DNA from: XYD1-FULL-44-32 sp964355855
GTDB taxonomy: Bacteria; Patescibacteriota; Minisyncoccia; Phycocordibacterales; XYD1-FULL-46-19
Assembly: GCA_964355855.1 (NCBI GenBank)
Contig: CAYHFD010000026.1
Span: 1-10,305, forward strand
DNA: 10,305 nt
Direction of reading: 5' to 3'
A program made the position numbers and the translations under genes. The notes beneath the pieces were generated by a model. It had not been told where the DNA came from, made no database searches, and saw only the letters and a list, made by a program, of their open reading frames with translations. Shown in pieces: positions 5,235-10,305 of the stretch. Within the stretch, counting starts at the first letter, position 1, and each line of letters starts with the position of its first letter.

Positions 5235-5849
5235 ATGCATACCTTACCTAACTTACCCTATTCATTTGACGCCCTAGAACCCTATATTGATACTGAAACC
5301 ATGAAAATACATCATGGTAAGCATCATCAAACCTATATTGATAAACTAAACATGGCTTTGGAAAAATATCCCGAACTAGCCGATAAACCGGTTGAGGATT
5401 TATTGCGAGATTTTTCAGTCATACCAGAAGAAATTAAAACGGCTGTCCGTAATCATGGTGGGGGACACGCTAATCATAGTTTGTTTTGGACTATATTAGG
5501 TCTAGGTAAGGAAAATAATTTACCCGAAGGTAAAATAAACGAAGCTATAAATTTAACTTTTGGAAGTTTTGCTGAATTTAAAAAATTATTTAGTGCTAGG
5601 GCTACCGGCCAGTTTGGGTCAGGCTGGGCTTGGTTAGTCCAAAACAGTTCTGGGATTTTAGAAATTGTTTCGCTACCAAATCAAGATTCGCCTCTAATAT
5701 CAGGAGCGAGGCCTATTTTAGGACTCGATGTTTGGGAGCATGCCTATTATCTTAAGTATCAAAATCGTCGGCCCGAATATGTAGATAATTTTTTTAAGAT
5801 TATAAATTGGCATGAAGTGGAGGCTCGTTTTGTCAAATTAACAGTTTGA
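5235..5849 (+). CDS. sodA: Superoxide dismutase, Fe/Mn family (Mn-type signature)
   Basis: It converts superoxide to oxygen and hydrogen peroxide; with no signal peptide it is cytoplasmic. It has 204 residues, a full-length member. Metal ligands are His26 (KIHHGKHH), His81 (HANHSLFW), Asp165 and His169 (LDVWEHAYY). Gly77 in NHGGGHANH and the outer-sphere Gln150 in PNQDSP follow the manganese pattern known from E. coli SodA; iron enzymes usually carry Ala at the first place and Gln near position 69. It stands alone behind its own extended -10 promoter, between the desulfurase and the HtrA-like gene. It ends in TGA, showing that UGA is not reassigned here. Metal preference is inferred; a cambialistic enzyme is possible. 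Confidence 0.95.
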   Translation: MHTLPNLPYSFDALEPYIDTETMKIHHGKHHQTYIDKLNMALEKYPELADKPVEDLLRDFSVIPEEIKTAVRNHGGGHANHSLFWTILGLGKENNLPEGKINEAINLTFGSFAEFKKLFSARATGQFGSGWAWLVQNSSGILEIVSLPNQDSPLISGARPILGLDVWEHAYYLKYQNRRPEYVDNFFKIINWHEVEARFVKLTV

Positions 5850-5857
5850 AATCACAT

Positions 5858-5886
5858 TTGTAATTTGGTTTTTTAAATCGTACAAT
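5858..5886 (+). promoter_or_regulatory. Leaderless promoter for the HtrA-like gene
   Basis: -35 TTGTAA (5858-5863), 17-bp spacer, -10 TACAAT (5881-5886). Six bases separate the -10 box from the ATG at 5893, so the A of the ATG is the predicted first transcribed base. Confidence 0.65.
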
Positions 5887-5892
5887 GGCCAT

Positions 5893-6702
5893 ATGGATAT
5901 TGAAGAACTAAACAAGAGTCAAATTATACTTCTTACCCTCATGGTTAGTTTTATTACTTCTATTGCCACCGGTATCGTGACAGTTTCTCTTATGGAACAG
6001 GCACCCGAGGGTATCACTAGAACTATTACCCATGTGGTTGAACGAACGGTTGAAACGGTTAAACCCGGAGGAACTCAAGTGGCGACCGTGATTAAAGAAG
6101 TGCCGGTTATTGTTACTGAAGAAGAAATGGTATTAAAGGCTATAAATGTCGCTTCGCCAGCGGTAGTAGCCCTTCAAACTGAAGCCGGTAACCGTGGTAA
6201 AATCCCGAGCGTCTTATTGGGCACTGCTTTTTTGGTTCGAAGTGATGGTTTATTTGTAACTAGTGGTGGTCTGGTTCAAATGGGTAAAACCTATGAAGCT
6301 GTTACTGAGGCTGGGGTAAAATATAGGGTGGCGGTGTCAATTGTCAGTCCAGGTGGGGAGATAGCGGTGCTTAAGGTTGTGCCTAGTGCGGAAAAAACTT
6401 TCACCCCGGTCTCCTTTCCCAACCCAGTTATCTTTAGCGAGGGGTCAATCACTATTGGCCAGTCGGTCATTGGTATTGGTTCTAGCGCCGGCGGAAATCA
6501 CAATGTGGCTATGGGTATAGTTTCAAACATAATATCTCTACCACCAAGTACCGCCACTATTGTGGCTACCAATGCGTCCTCGGCGGAAAACATTGGTGGC
6601 CCACTAGTCGATATTCATGGCCGGGCGACTGGTTTGAATCTAACCGCCGGCCGGGCCTTAGGTAAGAGTGAGGTGCAAACCACTATTGACCTGGTTAAAT
6701 AA
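5893..6702 (+). CDS. Membrane-anchored HtrA-like protein with lost catalytic triad
   Basis: A 269-residue protein with one N-terminal membrane helix (about 10-34), a Thr/Val-rich stalk (about 40-75) and a chymotrypsin-fold domain (about 78-269), probably outside the membrane. The domain follows the HtrA/DegP (S1C) pattern: VASPAVVALQ, GTAFLV (110-115), LFVTSGGLV (120-128), EIAVLKV (156-162), ENIGGPLVD (232-240). In active HtrA these places read LTNNHVV, DIAVLKV and GNSGGPL. Here His is Gly126, Asp is Glu156 and Ser is Ile234, so all three triad residues are missing while the fold motifs remain. No PDZ domain follows. It is probably a pseudoprotease acting by binding peptides or envelope proteins. 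Conserved fold motifs and a clean promoter argue against simple gene decay. Confidence 0.82.
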   Translation: MDIEELNKSQIILLTLMVSFITSIATGIVTVSLMEQAPEGITRTITHVVERTVETVKPGGTQVATVIKEVPVIVTEEEMVLKAINVASPAVVALQTEAGNRGKIPSVLLGTAFLVRSDGLFVTSGGLVQMGKTYEAVTEAGVKYRVAVSIVSPGGEIAVLKVVPSAEKTFTPVSFPNPVIFSEGSITIGQSVIGIGSSAGGNHNVAMGIVSNIISLPPSTATIVATNASSAENIGGPLVDIHGRATGLNLTAGRALGKSEVQTTIDLVK

Positions 6703-6713
6703 AAATTGTACAA

Positions 6714-6743
6714 TTAAAAAACTAAGGATCAGTTGGTTATAAT
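6714..6743 (+). promoter_or_regulatory. Likely clpB promoter
   Basis: A perfect TATAAT (6738-6743) stands 18 bp after a weak TTAAAA (6714-6719). The leader would be about 17 nt and has no Shine-Dalgarno sequence. A 12-bp palindrome, AATTGTACAATT, lies just upstream at 6704-6715 and could be an operator. No CIRCE or CtsR-type site is seen. Confidence 0.45.
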
Positions 6744-6766
6744 TTAAAATCTTAAATTTAAAGTCG

Positions 6767-9448
6767 ATGCCCCCATTTCAAAAATTTACTTCAAAGGCAA
6801 GGGAAGTTATTAGAAAGGCTCACGAGCTAGCTATTGAACGTGGTCAAAATCATGTTAATCCAACTCACCTTTTAGCGTCTCTCCTGTTGCAGGAAGAAAG
6901 CACAACTATTTCTATCATCGACAAACTTGAAGTCGATAGCTTGATGCTCACTGATTATATTTTGGATTTGATGGAGACCCCGGAGGGTGCGAGTGTCGCT
7001 TCACCGTCTTACCAAATTTATCTCACCCCTGAGCTGGTGCGGATTTTTGACACAGCCTCTAAAGTGGCCGCCAATTTTAACGATGAATTTGTTTCGACCG
7101 AACACCTACTATTGTCGATTTTAGACGTGGTCTGTGATGCGCGTGATATTTTAAATCGTTTTCGAGTGACTAAAGAGGGGGTGACTAAAGTCATCGAGGA
7201 ATTGCGGGCGGGTAATGTGAAAGACATTGATCAGCCCAAAAAGAACAAAGCCATTGAAAAATTTACGCGCAATTTGACCGATCTGGCACGCCTCGACAAA
7301 CTAGACCCAGTTATTGGCCGGGAAGAAGAAATTCGCCGGATTATGGAGATATTGTCTCGCCGGACCAAAAATAATCCAATCTTGATTGGGGAAGCTGGGA
7401 CTGGTAAGACTGCGATTGCCGAGGGGCTGGCGGTGCGGATTGCCAAAGGGGATGTTCCAGAATCATTAAAGGATAAGGAAATTGTTTCTCTTGATCTTGG
7501 ACTTTTGATTGCGGGTACAAAATATCGGGGTGAGTTTGAGGAAAGACTAAAAAACTTGGTTAAAGAAATTGAACGAGCTAATGGCCAAATAATTTTATTT
7601 ATTGATGAAATGCATACTTTGGTTGGAGCTGGTAGTGCTGAAGGGGCAATCGATGCTTCTAATATGCTTAAACCAGCTTTAGCTCGGGGTGAAATGAGGG
7701 TGATTGGAGCCACCACTTTAAAGGAATATCAAAAGCATATTGAAAAAGATCAGGCTTTAACTCGTCGTTTCCAGCCAATTCATGTTGAAGAACCTTCGGT
7801 TGAAGACGCGACGGCCATTTTGCGTGGTTTGAAAGATCGTTATGAACTTCATCATGGTGTTCATATTACTGATGATGCCATTATTTCAGCGGTCAGCTTG
7901 TCATCGAGATATATTACCGATCGTTTTTTGCCCGACAAGGCTATTGATCTAATAGATGAGGCGGCATCAGCCCTCCGTCTACAATTAGAAAATAAACCAG
8001 TAGAATTGGAAGATTCAGAGCGAAAAATAATGCGTTTAGAAGTGGAAAAAGAGGCGATGAAAAAAGAGGTGGAAATAAATAGTGACACTAACGCTAAGAA
8101 CCGAATTAAAGACATTGAAAAAGAAATCGGGGACTTAAAGGAAAAGACCGCTGAGCTGGGATTACGTTGGAAAAATGAAAAAGAAGTTATTGGGGAGATG
8201 CGAACTGACAAGGCCCGACTGGAAGCCTTGCGTTTTGAAGCCCAAGGAGCCGAGTTGCGTTCGGATCTGACCAAGGCCGCCGAAATCCGCTATGGGGAAA
8301 TTCCTAATTTGGAAAAAGACATCAAGACTAAAGAGATCAAGCTTAAGCGTCTGCAGAGTGCCCGCCGAATTCTGAAAGAAGAAGTGACCGAAGAAGAAAT
8401 TGCGCGCGTGGTTGCGCGCTGGACCGGTATTCCGGTGGTTCGGATGCTTGAAGAAGAGGCCGAAAAACTAGCGCGGATGGAAGACGGCTTGAAAGGCAAA
8501 ATTCGGGGCCAGGATGAGGCGATTATGAAAATTTCCGCCGCCGTCCGGCGTAGTCGGGCGGGCATTTCTGATCCCGATCGGCCCATTGGTTCGTTTATTT
8601 TCTTGGGCCCGACGGGGGTCGGCAAGACCGAGTTGGCCCGTAAGCTCGCCGAGTTTATGTTTAATGACGAGAAAGCCCTGATTCGGGTTGATATGTCGGA
8701 ATATATGGAAAAGTATTCGGTCTCGAAAATGATTGGTTCGCCCCCGGGCTATGTGGGTCACGAGGAGGGTGGGGCGCTCACCGAGATGGTTCGTCATCGC
8801 CCGTATTCGGTGTTACTTTTTGACGAGATTGAAAAAGCTCATCCGGAGGTCTTCAATATTTTACTCCAAGTGCTCGACAATGGTCGCTTGACCGACTCGA
8901 AGGGACGAGTGGTCAACTTTAAAAATACCCTGATTATTCTGACTTCCAATATTGGTAGCCAGTTTATGAACAAATTCCAAAAAATAGGATTTGGTTCGGG
9001 TGGTGAAGAAACCCGTTTTGGTGAAGTGAAAGAAAAAATAATGGAAAATCTTAAAGACCACTTCAAGCCGGAGTTCTTAAATCGTCTCGACGACATTATT
9101 ATCTTCAATCCACTAACATCGGAAGTAATTCGGGATATCGTAGCGATTCAACTAGATATTGTCCGGAAACGTCTGTTGTTGAAGGGGATTAAACTGGAGA
9201 TTTCGGAAGAGGTGCTAGCCTTTATGTCTAAAGAGGGCTTTAATCCAGAATATGGGGCTCGGCCGTTGAAGCGGTTAATTCAAAATCGTATCCTCAACAA
9301 AGTAGCTGAGTTTATTATTTCCCGGCGGGTGGAAAATGGGGGCATTGTCAAAGTTTCGATTCGCGACAATGAACCAGTAATTGAGTTAAAGAAAAGCTAC
9401 AGCGCGCGGAGTGGTAAAAAGACAAATGAGTATACGTCCACGGTATAA
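6767..9448 (+). CDS. clpB: ClpB-type AAA+ disaggregase with a ClpC-like IGF loop
   Basis: A Hsp100 unfoldase of 893 residues that threads aggregated proteins through a hexameric pore. Order: Clp N-repeats (about 1-150); NBD1 with Walker A GEAGTGKT (208-215), Walker B FIDE (278-281), pore loop KYRG (252-255) and arginine fingers RR (333-334); coiled-coil middle domain (about 405-535); NBD2 with Walker A GPTGVGKT (614-621), Walker B LFDE (684-687), pore loop GYVG (661-664), NR (772-773) and a C-terminal ARPLKR sensor-2 region. The full-length middle domain, including the RYGEIPNLEKDI segment, is that of ClpB; ClpC has a much shorter one. However, KIGFGSGG (739-746) sits where ClpA/ClpC carry their ClpP-docking loop and where ClpB has none. 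The ATG at 6767 gives a normal N-terminus. An annotation as clpC is a possible alternative. Confidence 0.93.
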   Translation: MPPFQKFTSKAREVIRKAHELAIERGQNHVNPTHLLASLLLQEESTTISIIDKLEVDSLMLTDYILDLMETPEGASVASPSYQIYLTPELVRIFDTASKVAANFNDEFVSTEHLLLSILDVVCDARDILNRFRVTKEGVTKVIEELRAGNVKDIDQPKKNKAIEKFTRNLTDLARLDKLDPVIGREEEIRRIMEILSRRTKNNPILIGEAGTGKTAIAEGLAVRIAKGDVPESLKDKEIVSLDLGLLIAGTKYRGEFEERLKNLVKEIERANGQIILFIDEMHTLVGAGSAEGAIDASNMLKPALARGEMRVIGATTLKEYQKHIEKDQALTRRFQPIHVEEPSVEDATAILRGLKDRYELHHGVHITDDAIISAVSLSSRYITDRFLPDKAIDLIDEAASALRLQLENKPVELEDSERKIMRLEVEKEAMKKEVEINSDTNAKNRIKDIEKEIGDLKEKTAELGLRWKNEKEVIGEMRTDKARLEALRFEAQGAELRSDLTKAAEIRYGEIPNLEKDIKTKEIKLKRLQSARRILKEEVTEEEIARVVARWTGIPVVRMLEEEAEKLARMEDGLKGKIRGQDEAIMKISAAVRRSRAGISDPDRPIGSFIFLGPTGVGKTELARKLAEFMFNDEKALIRVDMSEYMEKYSVSKMIGSPPGYVGHEEGGALTEMVRHRPYSVLLFDEIEKAHPEVFNILLQVLDNGRLTDSKGRVVNFKNTLIILTSNIGSQFMNKFQKIGFGSGGEETRFGEVKEKIMENLKDHFKPEFLNRLDDIIIFNPLTSEVIRDIVAIQLDIVRKRLLLKGIKLEISEEVLAFMSKEGFNPEYGARPLKRLIQNRILNKVAEFIISRRVENGGIVKVSIRDNEPVIELKKSYSARSGKKTNEYTSTV

Positions 9449-9474
9449 AAACCACTGGTAATTATTTGGTAAAT

Positions 9475-9514
9475 AACCCCCGCCAACTTTGTTGGCGGGG
9501 GTTTATTTTTTTTT
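9475..9514 (+). terminator. Strong intrinsic terminator after clpB
   Basis: AACCCCCGCCAAC pairs with GTTGGCGGGGGTT (9475-9487 with 9491-9503) around the loop TTT, a perfect 13-bp stem followed by a T-rich tract. It ends the clpB transcript and isolates the nuclease gene. Confidence 0.93.
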
Positions 9515-9526
9515 ATTAATTACTAA

Positions 9527-9555
9527 TTGATATCATCACTATACTCTGCTAGAAT
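9527..9555 (+). promoter_or_regulatory. Leaderless promoter for the nuclease-like gene
   Basis: -35 TTGATA (9527-9532), 17-bp spacer, -10 TAGAAT (9550-9555). Six bases later comes the GTG at 9562, so the start codon coincides with the predicted transcription start. Confidence 0.65.
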
Positions 9556-9561
9556 ATAAAG

Positions 9562-9933
9562 GTGAACACAAAACAAAAAGGAGACATTGCAATAGGTAAT
9601 GCCATTCGGTATTATCTAGGAACTGGATTTGAAGTTTGCCTACCTATCGGAGACAAACGACATTACGACTTAATAATTGAAAAAGATCGAGTATTAAGGC
9701 GCGTCCAAGTAAAATATGCTGGGTTGTATGGTAATGGGCATTGTATTGCGAGTTTGCGAATAACCGGGGGCAATCAATCCTATAACTATGCGAAAAAATA
9801 TGAGGATAATGCTTTCGATGAACTTTTTGTCTATAGTGAAAGACAAGAATGTTATGTAATTCCTTGGGATAAAGTTGTCTGTCGTAATGCAATTACTGTG
9901 GATGATAAAAAGTACGCATCGTATAAGTGTTAA
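9562..9933 (+). CDS. Small PD-(D/E)XK nuclease-like protein
   Basis: A 123-residue protein from a GTG start. The N-terminal NTKQKGDIAIGNAIRYYL helix, the strand FEVCLPIGD, HYDLIIEKD with Asp36, and RVQVKYAG with Gln49-Val-Lys51 form the PD..(E/Q)xK core. This resembles the PDDEXK_5 group that I associate with the group I intron homing enzyme I-Ssp6803I and with free-standing relatives. The substrate is unknown; it could be a Holliday-junction, restriction or homing type enzyme. An in-frame TAG at 9550 and the lack of an ATG fix the start at GTG, where the promoter also points. It lies between the clpB terminator and tRNA-Tyr, 18 nt before the tRNA, and is probably co-transcribed with it. No intron is seen in the tRNA. 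Confidence 0.75.
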   Translation: MNTKQKGDIAIGNAIRYYLGTGFEVCLPIGDKRHYDLIIEKDRVLRRVQVKYAGLYGNGHCIASLRITGGNQSYNYAKKYEDNAFDELFVYSERQECYVIPWDKVVCRNAITVDDKKYASYKC

Positions 9934-9951
9934 AGTGTAGTGAATTAAAAT

Positions 9952-10034
9952 GCGTCGGTGACGGAGTGGTCAATCGTACCTGACTGTAAATCAGGCGCCT
10001 TACGGCTACGCAGGTTCGAATCCTGCCCGGCGCA
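9952..10034 (+). tRNA. tRNA-Tyr (anticodon GUA)
   Basis: A class II tRNA. Acceptor GCGTCGG pairs with CCGGCGC (one U-G). The anticodon stem CCTGA/TCAGG encloses CTGTAAA, giving anticodon GUA. The variable arm is long, the T-arm is GCAGG-TTCGAAT-CCTGC, and the discriminator is A10034. No CCA is encoded. No separate promoter is clear, so it probably shares the transcript of the nuclease gene. Confidence 0.96.
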
Positions 10035-10035
10035 C

Positions 10036-10070
10036 AAAAAAACTGCGAACGACAAATCTCGTCCGCAGTT
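10036..10070 (-). terminator. Intrinsic terminator for the small minus-strand gene
   Basis: AACTGCGaACGA (10041-10052) pairs with TCGTcCGCAGTT (10059-10070), 11 of 12 pairs with one A-C mismatch. On the minus strand the stem is followed by a T-run (the A-run at 10036-10042). It sits 17 nt past the stop of the 56-residue gene. On the plus strand no T-run follows, so it is oriented for the minus-strand gene. Confidence 0.8.
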
Positions 10071-10086
10071 CGTGCCAGGTAAATAA

Positions 10087-10257
10087 TTAGGAGTTTCGAC
10101 AACGGGGACATTCGCATGGAAATGGATGAACTTGTCCTACAAGCCGATGTTTACGTGGGCTGTCCTCATCGGCCTTGGCTAGTTGAGCTGCGAGAGCCTT
10201 ACTACCTTTTCCAGTTTTTCGTTGTCCTAATGTCGTAGGTTTTTTGACTTCTGGCAT
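10087..10257 (-). CDS. Small CxCxxC protein, 56 residues, unknown function
   Basis: I do not recognise this protein. It opens MPEVKKPTTLGQRKTGKGSK, is rich in Lys, Arg and Ala through its middle, and ends VHPFPCECPRCRNS, giving Cys48, Cys50 and Cys53 with a nearby His44, a possible metal site. The case for a real gene is a strong Shine-Dalgarno sequence AGGGGTGA (10263-10270) 5 nt before the ATG at 10257 and an intrinsic terminator 17 nt after the TAA. It is the only gene in the window with a clear Shine-Dalgarno sequence, and so contrasts with its leaderless neighbours. The basic character suggests binding to nucleic acid or ribosome, which is inference. A TATTAT about 20 nt before the Shine-Dalgarno sequence may be its -10; the -35 would lie outside the window. 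Confidence 0.7.
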   Translation of the reverse strand: MPEVKKPTTLGQRKTGKGSKALAAQLAKADEDSPRKHRLVGQVHPFPCECPRCRNS

Positions 10258-10262
10258 TTGTA

Positions 10263-10270
10263 TCACCCCT
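10263..10270 (-). promoter_or_regulatory. Shine-Dalgarno sequence of the small CxCxxC gene
   Basis: On the minus strand, AGGGGTGA lies 5 nt from the ATG. It decides the start of an otherwise very short gene. Confidence 0.7.
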
Positions 10271-10305
10271 TTCTTTTGAAATAATAGAAGAGTCGAGGAT
10301 GATTG

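Noticed and set aside
6704..6715. AATTGTACAATT palindrome as a terminator of the HtrA-like gene
   Set aside because: A 12-bp AT-rich palindrome without a loop is too weak; kept only as a possible operator.
7231..7716. Minus-strand frames inside clpB (also 7861-8274, 8290-8625, 8468-8797, 8839-9108)
   Set aside because: They are shadows of a clear clpB frame, low in complexity and without expression signals.
1..10305. CRISPR array, rRNA, transposase or UGA recoding
   Set aside because: No regularly spaced repeats, rRNA signatures or transposase motifs were seen, and TGA ends the superoxide dismutase.

Overview
The window looks like a chromosomal segment of a Candidate Phyla Radiation (Patescibacteria, probably Parcubacteria-like) bacterium. 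The reasons are a very short IF-2, compact single-gene units, five tRNA genes without an encoded CCA end, DUF4446 and DUF5680 genes, and a perfect 22-bp palindrome of a type I recall as common in CPR genomes. UGA is a normal stop here because the superoxide dismutase ends in TGA, which argues against Gracilibacteria/SR1. The taxonomic placement is inference.

Layout. Bases 1-1550 are a tRNA region: tRNA-Leu(UAA) and tRNA-Lys(CUU) on the plus strand, then tRNA-Cys(GCA), tRNA-Leu(UAG) and a DUF5680-like gene in one minus-strand unit. Around these genes lie tRNA shards and structured, non-coding segments. Bases 1549-3904 hold a minus-strand unit DUF4446 - infB - rbfA (translation initiation and 30S maturation). 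From 3972 the plus strand carries a NifS/IscS-type cysteine desulfurase, a Mn-type superoxide dismutase, a membrane-anchored HtrA-like protein that has lost its catalytic triad, and a ClpB-type disaggregase closed by a strong terminator. Then come a small PD-(D/E)XK nuclease-like gene, tRNA-Tyr(GUA), and a 56-residue CxCxxC protein on the minus strand with its own terminator.

Genes working together. The plus-strand proteins suit sulfur transfer, oxidative-stress defence and protein quality control, but most have their own promoter. Several promoters place the predicted transcription start on, or within 3 nt of, the start codon (desulfurase, HtrA-like gene, nuclease, and DUF4446 from a GTG), so leaderless mRNAs seem usual. 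The DUF5680 gene starts 4 nt after a tRNA, so tRNA 3' processing would itself produce a nearly leaderless mRNA.

The most unusual feature is a repeated architecture downstream of tRNA-Leu(UAA) and tRNA-Lys. Each tRNA is followed, after about 55-60 nt, by an inverted copy of its T-arm, then internal hairpins, then a direct copy of the T-arm 3' side ending in CACCA. The two copies can pair, giving a closed, CCA-terminated structured RNA of about 90-130 nt. I do not know a described family that matches this.
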